A stretch of DNA of 64,000 bases, taken from NCBI GenBank assembly GCA_030220185.1, contig JASPKZ010007795.1, forward strand, positions 1,977,001-2,041,000, read 5' to 3'. The position numbers and the translations under genes were made by a program. Under the pieces are notes generated by a model. It made no database searches and had not been told where the DNA came from. It saw only the letters and a program-made list of their open reading frames with translations. The DNA comes from Diploptera punctata. Lineage: Eukaryota; Arthropoda; Insecta; Blattodea; Blaberidae. This document shows positions 21,316-31,812 of the stretch, piece after piece; position 1 is the stretch's first letter; every line of letters starts with the position of its first letter.

Positions 21316-21628
21316 TGTAATCAATAATAAAGAGAAAAATGTTTGCCTGAACTGGGAATCGAACCCATAACCTTTAGCTTTCCGTGCTAACGCTCTGACC
21401 ACTGAGCTAATTCAAGAAAGTAAGGTAAAGGAAGGATTTCTGCTTGGATGGGAATGAAGCCTGAATTAGCTCAGTGTCAGAGCGTTAGCACGGAAAGCTA
21501 AAAGTTCGGGGTTCGATTCATGGTTCAGGCAAAAATTTTTCTCTTTACCATTGATTACAATAATTTGTGTTCATTAATTTACTTATTTCTATCATATTAA
21601 TAGCTTTACCTTCTCAATATTAATTTAA
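21316..21628. mobile_element. tRNA-like inverted dimer (type 2), 12-bp TSD
   Basis: The plus unit at 21459-21530 has box A TTAGCTCAGTG, anticodon arm TTAGC-ACGGAAA-GCTAA and T-arm-like CGGGGTTCGATTC; the minus unit starts at 21345 and is more diverged. TSD TATTTATATTGT is at 21304-21315 and 21629-21640. Outer flank TTTTTCTCTTTACCATTGAT is shared with the 47.6-kb copy. Confidence 0.8.
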
Positions 21629-21640
21629 TATTTATATTGT

Positions 21641-21900
21641 ATAGATTCATGCCCAAAGTATAGCACTGTATGCCTCTGGTTCCAAACAATCCTGGCTGGG
21701 GCCATTTGAATTTCAATGGGGTAAAAATCCTGATCATGGTTCCTTTAAAATGGCACATAAAGCCATGAGTCCTTTATTATAGATTTACAACATGTTAAAG
21801 GACCTCAAGCCTAAAAAAAGATACCTGTGAGCAAAATTTGTTATGACTTTTCACATCCAAATTTGAATTGCAATACTATTAAAGAGCGTTGTTAAATAAA
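21641..21900 (+). mobile_element. Old SINE copy, related to the element at 30826
   Basis: Contains CCTCTGGTTCCAAACAATCC, AAAAATCCTGATCATGGTTCC, AGCCATGAGTCC, then TTGTTAAATAAAGATA, matching the order of landmarks in 30150-30430 and 30826-31212. The head is eroded. The limits are uncertain. Confidence 0.45.
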
Positions 21901-22439
21901 GATATGAAGAAACTAAATCACTATAATCAATAATTTAAATAATTTTTAATACAAACTCATTAAAAGGTAATTATATTATTTATAATTATATTATTTTTGG
22001 TCTGGACATCTTACCTCAATATTAATGTTGATCATTATTATTATTATTAATGATCATTAAAAGGATATAAATGCCCATGGAGGACATATCCTTAGCAAAT
22101 GGAATGAAAAGGTAGAAGATAACTTTGCTTCAGCCAACTTTATATTTAGGAAAGTTCCTGACAAACTTTTTAAAGTTGAATGTACACCTTGCCCATTCTA
22201 GAAACAAATAGGTAAAAGAAAAGTTTCCACTACACTACTGCCTGAAATAAATCCTGAAGTCATCCAGTCCCCTCAGCTCTCTGGTTCATTTCAAGTTTTA
22301 AGTAATACAATATAATTCCTTAAGAACTTGCATTTGCATGAATACTATAGTATATTGGAACATTTCAAGATGGCCAAAAATAACAATTATAAAGTAATAT
22401 CAATTTAAATGTAAACATGTTTTTATAGTAAATAAGGTG
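21901..22439. other. Intronic sequence with weak PLE coding remnants
   Basis: Around 22060-22200 short runs such as GHILSKWNEKVEDNF suggest an old mobile-element or PLE coding relic, but no domain can be assigned. A T-ATT microsatellite sits at 22030-22050. Confidence 0.35.
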
Positions 22440-22722
22440 AGTCTATTGCATCTTACCTCATAAAAGTTGAGTTCTTTTAGGACATGTTTCAAAACAATTC
22501 TGTTTCATCATCATCTTGTCCAGACTGTTGATTTTTAAGTTGTTGGCCCTGAATGTAAACTCCTACTCCATTTTTTTGTGATCCAAAGAGCTTGTGTATC
22601 AAATCACTCTCTCTGGGAATTTCAAAATACATGATTCTAGCAAAAAAAAATTAGGAATATACCAGATAAAGTGTGCTGATTGTGATAAGATATACATAAG
22701 GAAAGTAAACAAAGATAAATTT

Positions 22723-22883
22723 TGATGTTTTTATTATTAATTTCATACATCTCAATGATGGATAAATCATATTTGAAGAGAAAAATTATACGCTCAGACC
22801 GGGACTTGAACCCGGGACCCTTGGTTTTGTAGTTTTGTAGTCCAAGTGCTCTACCATTTGAGCTACCTGAGCAAAAAAAAAAA
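22723..22883 (-). mobile_element. tRNA-like monomer with A-tail, 12-bp TSD, inside the PLE
   Basis: The tRNA-like part (22791-22872, minus) starts GCTCAGGTAGCTCAAATGG and has T arm CCGGG-TTCAAGT-CCCGG; the anticodon arm contains an 8-bp duplication (ACTACAAA twice). On the + strand the insert ends exactly at the complement of the tRNA 5' end and is followed by about a dozen A. TSD AAAGATAAATTT lies at 22711-22722 and 22884-22895, and removing the insert restores the PLE frame KTKINLIIRTKEH. Confidence 0.85.
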
Positions 22884-23202
22884 AAAGATAAATTTAATCA
22901 TCAGAACTAAGGAACACATTAGAAATGTAAAAAAAAGGAGAAATAGAAAAATCGGTAGTAACTGCTCATGTTTGGTTAGAAAAACATAAAATCAATGTGA
23001 ACACCAAATTATTAAAACAACAGAAAATACTAAGGAATTCACCATTTGGAAGAAGATTTACATCCAGAAGAACAATATAGAATCATGAATTTTGAAATTC
23101 CCAGAGAGAGGAATTGTATACGCAAATTCTTTGGACCACCAAAAGATGGAGTAGGAGTCAACATCCAGGGCCAATAACTTAAAAATCAACAGTCTGGACA
23201 AG

Positions 23203-23236
23203 CTGACAATGAAACAGAATTGTTTTGAAACATGTC
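23203..23236 (+). ncRNA. Damaged hammerhead, PLE type
   Basis: CTGACAA (G8 changed to A), stem II around AACAGAATTGTTTT, GAAA, ACATGT and C. Same layout as 26238-26271, but the core change should abolish cleavage. Confidence 0.55.
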
Positions 23237-23344
23237 CTAAAAGAAATCAATTTTTATGTGATAAGATGCAATAGACTTATTTATTAAGAAGAACCTCATA
23301 ATGTTACTTCCTATTGTAATTTTATAATATTTTTATAGATTTAA

Positions 23345-23632
23345 ATTAAAATTAGTCTTGTAATTAAACCAGTTTCAAAATCTAGGTAGTTTAATCATCA
23401 GTCATTTCATGACCGATGTTCTGTCGTCCAGGAAAACTGCTTCTTACTTCATCTGTTGGTGGTCTGATGAACCTCCAAATCAGATGGAGTAAGAAGTAAT
23501 TATTCTGGATGACAGAGTTTGTTGTGAAATTACTGGTGATGAAGCCACCTAGGTTTTGAAACCTGTTTAATTAGAAGACTGGGGTGTAAAGAATGTAAAT
23601 TTAAATCTTAAATTAAACCTCATGATATTTGT
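23345..23632. mobile_element. PLE inverted dimer with hammerhead arms (type 4)
   Basis: The left arm (23361-23430, minus) and right arm (23530-23585, plus) mirror each other around CCACCAACAGATG-type sequence. The right side ends AAATTAAACCTCATGATATT, a weak version of the shared terminus. It lies 25 bp upstream of the exon 4 acceptor. Confidence 0.65.
23367..23401 (-). ncRNA. Hammerhead ribozyme, PLE type
   Basis: Minus strand: CTGATGA, TT, imperfect stem II AAACT...AGATTT, GAAAC, TG, GTT. Core boxes CUGAUGA and GAAA are intact and the AC-NN-GUH stem III pattern holds. The opposite arm (about 23544-23576) has CTGGTGA with GAAACCTGTTT and is probably dead. Confidence 0.6.
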
Positions 23633-23656
23633 TATAATAGATCAGTATTTTTATAG

Positions 23657-23818
23657 GTTTTCAGTGGATGTGGGAAGCCAATGCTTGGCAGAAGGCGACG
23701 TGATACAACAGAATTAGAATTTGAATCACTTCAGTTTGGAAGAAATGGAGATGATCTTAATGGTCAGGGTAATTCTGTCCCCACAATTGATAAACTAGTC
23801 AAGGATATAAGGCAAAAG
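23657..23818 (+). CDS. dlp: Glypican, exon 4 of 7 in the window (basic processing site)
   Basis: The acceptor is TTTTTATAG and phase 0 is fixed by the reading frame; a second AG at 23663-23664 would break it. It encodes VFSGCGKPMLGRRRRDTTEL and onward to NSVPTIDKLVKDIRQK. The V-F-GCG-P string is the family's conserved cysteine site after the helical core. GRRRR-D sits where GPC4 and GPC3 carry the convertase site, so furin-type cleavage into two disulfide-linked subunits is likely. The next stretch is variable and poorly conserved, as in other glypicans. The donor AAG|GTAATA is weaker than the others. Confidence 0.94.
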
Positions 23819-24367
23819 GTAATAAAATATATCTATATACTTACGGTCTTACTAATAAAAATCTCTAATACAGGCTTTCATCAGTTGTTTAGTTATACAA
23901 TATATAAGCCTTATGTAGATCACGTATAATTTCCTTACTAATAAACGTTGTGCCGGAGCTATATAACAAAACAGCAGTTATACACAATACGTCACATATT
24001 CGTCATCATAGTGACGTCAGAACAATATTACTCGCAGTTTGTAACAGAAATGAAACAACATCACCTAGTGATTATTGTGTAAGAAATGAATATGGATAAG
24101 AATTAATAGAGATTCCCTAATTGAGGAGGTACGAAAAAAATAAGTGTGTTTTAATTTATATATATTTCACTTCACGCTTTGTCAAATAAAACGTAGAATT
24201 GGTTTCACAGATGATGTGCTGCCATCTAACGTCAAGAATTTCGACCAATTCTTGGAAACTAATAAAAGCTTTGCCCATTACTTATGAATTATATGCAGTA
24301 TTTTAAGATGCGTTAGAAAACGTTCAAAATAGTAGGAAATGTTACCGACAACAAAATATAATTTCAA
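23819..24367. other. Intronic sequence, nothing recognised
   Basis: AT-rich DNA after exon 4 without an element I could place. Confidence 0.45.
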
Positions 24368-24478
24368 GCGAAAAAAAAAAATCACTATAGTTCGACCGGG
24401 AATCGAACCTACGACCTCACGCATGGCAGTCAGAAGCTCTAACCACAGGACTACCAAGTTAACATGTAAATTTTTGCA
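24368..24478 (-). mobile_element. tRNA-headed SINE-like copy
   Basis: The minus strand reads TTGGTAGTCCTGTGGTTAG (box A region) and GTAGGTTCGATTCCCGGTCG (box B region), followed by an A/T run (AAAAAAAAAA on +). Single copy in the window. Confidence 0.55.
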
Positions 24479-25389
24479 ATAATAGTACCTCTATACTAAA
24501 ATACATTTTTATATCGGTGTGTGTGTTATGTATTATAGATGCAAGAAAGTTTTCTTAAAATAATATTATGAAGCATTTAAACTACATTCAGGTTAAATCT
24601 TGTCTACAGCAATTATTGTAGAACATATCCTTTTGTGATTCAATGTTCAATTTTAAAAATATTTTTAGGCCTAATCGAGAATGAGTGTAACGAAAGGCAT
24701 TTTATGATGCCTTTATTTTCCTACCCAGAGCTTTATTAATATTATTTATGCCCTGTGCATCCATCAAACAGTCATTAAAGTGTTGCATTTTGGGTTAAAT
24801 TTAAGGAAACTTTCATCAAAATCATAAGAAAACAGTCAGTTGATCTTGATGTCGGACATTTTGTCTAGTTATAGAATCCTTAAACAAGGGTGGAGGCATG
24901 TATAATGATTCCCATGTAAAGTTGTACACCTCTTCTACACTGAACAGCTAATACAGTGTTTATTAGTAAGAATTTTCAACTGAGATGTGTATAAACCTTG
25001 TATAAAAGTTATATATGGATTATTAGTAAGAGGGTTAATATTTTATTAAATACTCAAAAGAAGGCATATAAAATATTTATGATTCACCTCTTCTTCTTGA
25101 TTCATGAATTAGGCAGCAATCTGCCTGTATCAATCTCAAAATATTTGTTATATATTCTCCTTAGTCTGCCTGTTGGTTTTCTGCCTTGGATTGTATTAAA
25201 AAACAATCCTCAGTGATCTATATACATCCATTCTCTCCAGGTTTTATGATACTTTTATATAATATAACTTGTGATCAGCAATGCATTTTGTAGATTTAGG
25301 GGCCTAGTCTATTTTAAATTGAAAATAAGTAAGTATATTTTCCCTTATCCCAAAATGAATTAGTAATTTCAATGTTTTATTTAAAGGTA
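24479..25389. other. Intronic sequence with a weak LINE 3' remnant
   Basis: At about 25082-25200 (minus) GRKPTGRLRRIYNKYFE-like residues with a GAAGAAGAAG tail suggest the last part of an old LINE. Elsewhere nothing was recognised. Confidence 0.4.
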
Positions 25390-25830
25390 TCACTCACACT
25401 GAAGGAAAAATTAATGTTGAAGAGAAAAATTATTGCCTAAACTGGGATTTGAACCTGACTCTGGTTTAACACACCAGTACTCTACCTTTGAGCTCTCCAA
25501 GGTCACAATTCAAATGGAATTTTTTCTCTTTATTTAAACAAGTACCTGTCGCCATGAGGCAGAGGACATTTTTTCTTAATGCCATCTGACGAATTCTTAT
25601 AAAGAAGACATTTTAAATGGACTTTTACACTATTATAGCCAGTTAAGCATATAATTTTGATGTTTTTATTTAAATGTTCTTCAGCTTGTGGCAATGGGGA
25701 TTTGTATAAGAATTTGAATTGGGATCCTGGATAGTTTAAAGGTAGAACACTGGTGTGTTAAATAAGAGGCCTCGGGTTCAAATCCTAGTTCAGGCAAAAC
25801 ATTTTCTCTTCAGATATAAATTAGTAAGTT
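25390..25830. mobile_element. Old tRNA-like inverted dimer
   Basis: The minus arm at about 25425-25520 and the plus arm at about 25725-25820 both keep TTCTCTTCA/TGAAGAGAAAAA flanks and tRNA-like boxes (GGGTTCAAATCC on the plus arm). More diverged than the other dimers, and no target duplication could be fixed. Confidence 0.6.
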
Positions 25831-26126
25831 TTAACTGAAAATTGGATTGTCTTAATACAATTTATTTTTGAATAAAATAATAGTTTATTGATTTTAAAGT
25901 AGAATACCACTTATTAAAAATATTAGTGATGTACCCATTTTGGACAACTTTTCAATGGTTATAAAAAAATATAATGTTAATCCTTCAAGCCAGGTATTTA
26001 AATCACATTGATATGCGCAATGTTTAAATTAATATTTAAGTTTGTATTCTTAACATTCTTACCTCATATGTTTATTCTGTTGGACGATCGTTTCAAAGCT
26101 ATTGCTCCATCTTCTTGTTCACAAAC
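25831..26126. other. Intronic sequence, nothing recognised
   Basis: Unassigned AT-rich spacer between the old tRNA-like dimer and the hammerhead dimer. Confidence 0.4.
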
Positions 26127-26193
26127 TAGTTTTTTTCTTATATTATTTTTAGTCTGGACATCTTACCTCAATATTAATGTTGATTTGTTCTTG

Positions 26194-26227
26194 GACATGT
26201 TTCAAAACAATTCTGTTTTATCGTCAG
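26194..26227 (-). ncRNA. Hammerhead ribozyme, left arm
   Basis: Minus strand mirror of 26238-26271 with identical core: CTGACGA, T, stem II AAAACA/TGTTTT, GAAA, ACATGT, C. Confidence 0.75.
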
Positions 26228-26237
26228 TCTGGGAAAG

Positions 26238-26271
26238 CTGACGATAAAACAGAATTGTTTTGAAACATGTC
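26238..26271 (+). ncRNA. Hammerhead ribozyme, right arm
   Basis: CTGACGA, extra T, stem II AAAACA-GAAT-TGTTTT, GAAA, self-complementary stem III ACATGT, then C for cleavage. All catalytic-core boxes fit the hammerhead consensus. In a transcript across both arms the two cores would also be able to pair with each other along their whole length, which competes with folding. Confidence 0.8.
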
Positions 26272-26380
26272 CAAGAACAAATCAACATTAATATTGAGGT
26301 AAGATGTCCAGACTAAAAATAATATAATTAAAATAACCTCAAAATATAACTTCCTAAAATTAAATATTAGTTTTTTTCTT

Positions 26381-27149
26381 TTCTTCAAGTTTCAATTTTA
26401 CAATTAAAATTTCCAACTCTGCTGGGCATCGAACCTGGGATCTATTTAGTTAATCTTATTATGGTAGGTATAGAAATTATGTTGGAGGAACTATGTTCCA
26501 TTTAGGAATTACAGGAAATAAATAATATAAGTATAGAGATATATGAAGTATGCAATTATTCATATATATGTCACAGATCAAATTTCTTTAAAATCTTTCT
26601 GACAACAAAAGTTATCTATTTTTATTCTTTTATTATTTTTGTGTAAATAAAATTTTGTTAAATCAAGTTATGCTCCTGTATGAACAATTCTTCTTGCATA
26701 ATTATTGCTACAGTCCATAATTCAACTAATTATGAGTAGATAAAGATTTTCTGTGTGGTGTAACAGTTAGAATATCTGACTGTATCCTGAGGGTCATGGC
26801 TTTGAATCCCAGCTATATCATAGAACTTTTCTTTGAAAATAAGATTTGAAAGAGGGATCTACTTGGATTTGTGTTGACTGAGTAGTTACGTGATGTGAGA
26901 AATAGAAAAAAAATACATTTAAGAAACTGAAATTTAGGTTGAGATATGTCATTTTAACTATGTGACTCCTTTTACTGTCATCTCCTACCAGTAACAAAAA
27001 TCAGTTCATTCAGCTCTGGCTCCCTGGAACTGTTGTTCAATAAATTTATAACATATACCAAGTTTATTATTATCATTTTATTTTAATTAATCAACACGTG
27101 AAAGATACAAAGACATTTTTGATCTCATTACAATACATATCTAATAAGA
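26381..27149. other. Intronic sequence with a tRNA-like relic
   Basis: At about 26745-26830 (+) GTGGTGTAACAGTTAGAATA and CATGGCTTTGAATCCCAGC resemble tRNA A and B boxes of an eroded SINE. The remainder is unassigned. Confidence 0.4.
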
Positions 27150-27370
27150 ATCAAATGAATCGTGAATTCTTCTTACCTCATACATGTGTTTTTTTTTAAC
27201 ACAGAACTGCAGTATCAGAAAAAAAATCTTTTCCACTCTCAGCTGTTTTTTTTCCAATACTGCAGTTCTGTGTGTTAAAAACATAGATGTATCAGGTAAG
27301 AAGAATTCATGATTCATTTGATTCTTATTAAAAAACCTCATAACGTAAAAATTCTTAAATTTGTTATATT
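27150..27370. mobile_element. PLE inverted dimer, variant-core family, degenerate
   Basis: Two mirrored arms around CAGCTG: GCAGTATC on the left, and GATACTGCAGT-like AATACTGCAGTTC on the right, with CTTACCTCATACATGTG/ATAGATGTATCAGGTAAG outer flanks. It ends AAAACCTCATAACGTAAAAA. It belongs with 35889-36810. The core boxes are lost on the right arm. Confidence 0.65.
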
Positions 27371-27412
27371 AATATATCTAATAGTTTACTAATTAGTTTT
27401 ATTAATTCACAG

Positions 27413-27528
27413 GTGAAAGATACAAAACAATTCTGGTCTCATTTACCATATCAAATATGTAATAATGACCAGGTAGCTGCTAGTCCAGCCAAAGATGACA
27501 GTTGTTGGAATGGAGCCATGAAAGCAAG
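27413..27528 (+). CDS. dlp: Glypican, exon 5 of 7 in the window
   Basis: Starts in phase 0 after AATTCACAG and ends AAAGCAAG|GTTTGT in phase 2. It encodes VKDTKQFWSHLPYQICNNDQ and VAASPAKDDSCWNGAMKA; the split AG plus G of exon 6 restores Arg. The FW--LP--IC and D-CWNG strings carry the last two of the conserved glypican cysteines. The donor lacks the usual A at +3. A LINE lies 77 bp downstream. Confidence 0.95.
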
Positions 27529-27604
27529 GTTTGTGCAAAATGTCTTGTCAATTTTTTTTTCTTTCTTAATGGTACAACAGCATTTCAATAATACTAGAAT
27601 GAGA

Positions 27605-29085
27605 TAAAATACAAATGGAAGAACTGGAAGAATCACTCAAATTAACAAAAAATAGAAAAGCTAGCGAACCAGATGACATAAATTCAGAACTAATTAAATA
27701 TGCAGATATATTCTTTAAATTAAGATTCTTGAATTTTCTTAATATGTGTTGGGAGAATCATAATATACCAGCAACATGGAGGCAAGGTATAGTAAAACCA
27801 ATTTACAAGAAAGGAGAAAGAAACCAACCTTCTAATTACAGAGGCATTACCCTCCTAAATAGTGGATATAAAATCTATGCTAGAATAATAGCAAAACGAA
27901 TACAACGAATTACTGAAGTAACACTAGCAGAAGAACAAAACGGGTTCCGAAAAGGAAGATCTTGTACCGATGGAGTATTTGCCCTGAATCAGATAATAAA
28001 TAAAAGACAAGAAGAAAGCTTAGAAACACATTTGTTATTTATAGACTTAGATAAAGCATTTGATCGAGTAAACAGGGAAATATTGTGGAATGTCCTAAAA
28101 GAAAAAGGCCTCCCTATTCAGATTATAGAAACTGTTAAGAGCTTGTACTATGGAACAAATATTTGTATTGACCCACAGCTGACTAAAAATAAAACATTTT
28201 TTTCAAATAAACCAAGGAGTACGACAAGGGTGTTCACTCTCACCTATATTATTTAATATTTATATGGACGATATCCCAAAAGAATGGAAGAAGGTTTTAA
28301 CTAATGAAGGAATATCAATTGATAATAAAGATAAAATAAATGCTTTATTATTCGCTGACGATGTTGTACTTTTAGCAGAATCTGAAAATGAGCTCCAAAT
28401 GTTAGCATATGAATTTAAATTAATAGCCAATAGATATAATTGTAAAATATCAATAAATAAGTAAAAAGTAATGGCATTTATTGGTAAATATGGAATTAGA
28501 TCAAACATTGTACTGGATAACAAAATAATAGAACAAATATCACATTTCCAATATTTAGGATGTGATTTAACTTATAGAGAAAATAAAGATATAGAAAATA
28601 AAGATATAGAAAATAAAGTAAATAAATTTCAGGCTATTTGTGGAACCATAAAAAGAACCTTAGGTCGGAAAACAAGGAAATATACGAAGCTTAAATTATA
28701 TAAAACAATGGCTGTTCCTTTGTTGTTGTATGGAAGTGAAAATTGGATAATGAAATCAAGGGATAAAAGCAGGGTACAGACTGCAGAAATGCTATTTTTA
28801 CGTAATGTGAAAGGATGCACAAGAGCGGATAGAATAAGGAATGAAACTATACGAGAAGAATTAAATATATATAAAATTGAAGATAAAATCAGCGAAAATA
28901 ATAAGAAATGGACAGAACATTTAATGAGAATGAACAACGAAAGAATACCAAAAAGAACTTCCTGTATAATCCCAGCGGAACAAGAGATGTTGGCCGACCA
29001 CGTAGAAGATGGACTCCACTTTTAACTTCGCCGGAACAGGCTGCATAGCCTAAACCTTGTAGTAGAAGAAGAAGAAGGAGAAGAG
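27605..29085 (+). mobile_element. LINE, 5'-truncated RT and C-terminus
   Basis: Same family as 17391-20150. From 27615: MEELEESLKLTKNRKASEPD, SNYRGITLLNSGYKIYARII, EEQNGFRKGRSCTDGVF, LLFIDLDKAFDRV, a shift near 28200, LLFADDVVLLAESENE (28345-28390), a stop at 28462, then FIGKYGIRSNIVLDNKIIEQ to GSENWIMKSRD and RNVKGCTRADRIRNETI. A 15-bp internal repeat (AAAGATATAGAAAAT) sits at about 28585-28615. It ends in (GAA)n. At least three lesions, so inactive. Confidence 0.92.
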
Positions 29086-29435
29086 TTATCTCTAAATCAG
29101 TAAGAACAAAAATTGAAATAATGGGTCTGTTTCCTTACCCAAAGAGCTGAAGTTGGATGTTTATGCATCCATTTATCTTCTTAATGTTGCTAATTTTTTT
29201 TGTCCAATGAACAAGGATAGGACTACTGGATTAGAAGAAAACTATAAATATATGTACTTTTTCTTATGAAAGTTATAATAATAACATACTTTATTAACTT
29301 GTAAACATGTAATCTAGGTTGGCATCTATTTACCTCAGTTATGAATTATTGTTTTCTCTCAGGAAATCCAGTATTTAGAAGAAAGATTTGAAAATTAAAT
29401 GAAAGTGGATAAAAAAAATGATTATATTAATATTA
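29086..29435. other. Intronic sequence, nothing recognised
   Basis: No element or exon recognised between the LINE and the SINE B copy. Confidence 0.4.
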
Positions 29436-29870
29436 GTCCAACACTGTGGTCTCAAGGTAGCATGCTGCCATGTCACACAGCGGGCCCGGGTTTGATCCCC
29501 GGTCAGGACAGGCTTCTGGGTGAGGTTTTTCCTCACCTCTAAAACAAATAATCCATCACCACTTAAATATAAATTGCACCTTGACCTGAAATACTATCTA
29601 TAAAATTGGGTTAAAAGTGAATAAATACTAAAGTAGATCAATCACAAATTTTCAGGAAGCTTAGGGCCCAACGCTCCCCAAAAATGATCTGGCCATCATC
29701 ATCATCATCCTTATCAATTTCATCATCATCATCATCATCTTCTTCTTTCACCAGTGTGAAAAGCAACGGGAAGCTATTACACCTATAATTCCCTAGTAAA
29801 GCTGCAAAAGCATAGCTTGAAAATGTAATGATTGTAATGAAGGACCTGCCCTCGGGCAGAATTACTATGG
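29436..29870 (+). mobile_element. SINE family B, near full-length
   Basis: The head is CACTGTGGTCTCAAGGTAGC with box B CGGGTTTGATCCCCGG, then GGGTGAGGTTTTTCCTCACC, a CATCATCATC tract and the end CAGAATTACTATGGATGGAT. ATTAATATTA flanks both sides (about 29425 and 29871) and may be the target duplication. Confidence 0.8.
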
Positions 29871-30149
29871 ATGGATATTAATATTATTAAATTAATGTTC
29901 AGGCAAAAACATTTCTCTTTACCATTGATTACAATAAAAAAAACAGAAAGATGATCTTGATCTATACTCTATAATGAGAATTAAGTAAGATTATAAGGTC
30001 AAATTCTACTGATATATATGTTGGAGGGATTGTGTGCCCTGTGTGTAATTTAGAGCTATATCAATGATTGCTTACCTAGCTATTGGCTTGTATACCATAT
30101 TGGATAGGTTGAAACTTACGGATCATACAAAAAGTGTCCTAAAAGGGTG

Positions 30150-30430
30150 ATGAAACTCCAGCTTTTTATTCCCCATTTTGGTCCTGATGGACTATTGGTT
30201 ATCATGCTCACCTCTGGTTCCAAAGTTCACGTGTTCAAACCTGGTGGTTCAATGAATTTTTCAGAGTGTAAAAATTCTGAATATGCGTTCTTTCAGAAGG
30301 AAACAAGATTTATGGTGTGTAAAAGAACCTTAAACCTGCAAAAATAGGTCACTAAGAAAAATTTGTCGACCTCTCAAATTGTGTTAACGAGCTTAGCTGT
30401 TAAAGAGTGTTGTTATATAATATAATAGCA
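30150..30430 (+). mobile_element. Old SINE copy, family C
   Basis: GGTCCTGATGGACTATTGG and GTGTTCAAACCTGGTGG stand for the A- and B-box regions; the body follows the order of 30826-31212. Eroded, no target duplication found. Confidence 0.5.
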
Positions 30431-30509
30431 ATATCAAATGTATTGCCCATTCTTAAATGATTAACAATTTTTGTTCAAAAGCACTAATATAAAATATAAA
30501 AAATTAAAA

Positions 30510-30775
30510 TCCGTGAAGGATATAGAATTCTTGTAGACTAGATGGGCAGGACATGAGGCATGAATGGAAAGTGAAAGTAAGGCATGGAAACTTGTAGGAA
30601 AATTCAAAGGAAAGTGCCCAATAGGTAGGTCGAGAATGGAATGAGAGAATAACATTAACCTTGATTTGAGGGAGGTGAATTATACAGGGAATGAGGATAG
30701 AGATATATGAAAAGCTTATGTCCACATGGCAATGGACCTCTGGATTTGATAGTTCCAATTAGTTAATTAGTTATT
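30510..30775 (+). mobile_element. Old LINE 3' fragment (GKPEGK family)
   Basis: Diverged from 31360-31812 but in the same order (AGACTAGATGGGCAGGACAT, AGGTCGAGAATGGAATGAG, GCTTATGTCCACATGGC), ending with a TTAGTTAATTAGTTA tail. Confidence 0.65.
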
Positions 30776-30825
30776 ACTTAGAAGGATATAGAAAGATCAG
30801 ATATTCTTGAGTGTAAAAATGTCTT

Positions 30826-31212
30826 GTCGCCACGATGGTCTAGTCGTTATGCTACTTGCATCTGGTCCTGAGGGTTACCGGTTCAAACCCGGCCAGTGTC
30901 GATAGATTTTTTAGGATGGAAAAATCCAAAGAGCATATCCTCCGGGAGGGACTTTAAGCCATGGGTCCCAAGTCTGAAGATTTTAAGGCTCGTAAAAGAT
31001 TCTTAAGCCTAAATAAAAAGGTATCTAGGCAACAATTACCAACCTCAACATCCTGGTAATACCTTAGTTGCCTACTAGATGTATCATTGAGTCGGTATGT
31101 TGACCACATGCCATTCTTGACATCTATGACAAATAAGGTAACTAAATTAACTTGGTCTAGTGGCTCCTGATAAGGGAGAAGCTATGGCTCAACATTGGGC
31201 TAAGCCATTATA
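30826..31212 (+). mobile_element. SINE family C (tRNA-headed)
   Basis: The head is CGCCACGATGGTCTAGTCGT with box B CCGGTTCAAACCCGGCC. The body runs through GGGACTTTAAGCCATGGGTC and ends CATTATAGATAGATAAAGG, a GATA-type tail. Confidence 0.8.
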
Positions 31213-31359
31213 GATAGATAAAGGATGTCTTAAGAAGCCTAGATTATTTTATAAATGAATCCAATACATAAAAGCTCTGGAGATCCAAGACCAACTGAAG
31301 TGGTTCCTGTCACTTGCTAACAGATTAAATTATAAGGAATCATATGGTTAGTGTGAAGG

Positions 31360-31812
31360 ATGCGAAACACGGACTTTTATTTTAAGGGAGGATAGAAGAT
31401 TATGAGTTTTGAGAATAAAGTTCTTAGGAAAATTTTTGGGCCAAAAAAGAGATGAACAGACAGGTGAATGGAGAAAACTACATAATAGTGAGCTATATGA
31501 TATGGATAAGAAACCAGATATAATAAGAACAGTTAAGTCTCGTAGACTGCGATGGGCAAGGCATGTGGCACATATGGGGGATGAAAGAGGTGCATGGAAG
31601 CTTCTTGTAGGAAAACCAGAGGGGAAAACGCCCAGTTGGTAGACCAAGAAAGAGGTGGGAGAATAACATTATCTATGATTTGAAGGAAGTAGTTTATACA
31701 GAAGATGATTGGAAAACATTAGCTCAAGATAGGGATGTTGGAGAGCTTATGTCCGTGCAGCCATGAACCTACGGGTTTGATAGAGCCAGTGAGTTAGTTA
31801 GTTATGGTTAGT
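31360..31812 (+). mobile_element. LINE 3' end (GKPEGK family)
   Basis: Encodes EQTGEWRKLHNSELYDMDKK, RTVKSRRLRWARHVAHMGDE, GAWKLLVGKPEGK, then after a frameshift GRPRKRWENNI and YDLKEV. It ends TGAGTTAGTTAGTTA. 5'-truncated. Best copy of this family in the window. Confidence 0.88.

Larger units (their letters stand above)
22440..23320. mobile_element. PLE inverted dimer around a GIY-YIG fragment
   Basis: The left arm (22440-22640, minus) and right arm (23080-23290, plus) are reverse complements sharing AACAATTCTGTTT and AGACTGTTGATTTTTAAG. Between them the + strand encodes GIYQIKCADCDKIYIRK (22650-22700), IRTKEHIRNVK (about 22900) and EFTIWKKIYIQKNN (about 23030-23080): a GIY-YIG nuclease cut by a tRNA-like insertion at 22723-22883. 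The right terminus is AACCTCATAATGTTACTTCC. The hammerheads have damaged cores (CTGACAA at 23203). Confidence 0.75.
26140..26367. mobile_element. Hammerhead inverted-dimer element, 13-bp TSD
   Basis: A 228-bp unit: minus hammerhead arm, 10-bp spacer, plus hammerhead arm, then AATAACCTCAAAATATAAC-TTCCT. The arms are perfect reverse complements over about 95 bp. TSD TAGTTTTTTTCTT lies at 26127-26139 and 26368-26380. The element at 32500-32708 has the same two termini at a different target, so this dimer moves as a unit. No coding sequence; presumably a non-autonomous PLE derivative. Confidence 0.85.

Noticed and set aside
21601..22440. Possible CRISPR-like or other short regularly spaced repeats
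   Set aside because: No regular repeat-spacer pattern; the window is clearly eukaryotic with spliced exons.
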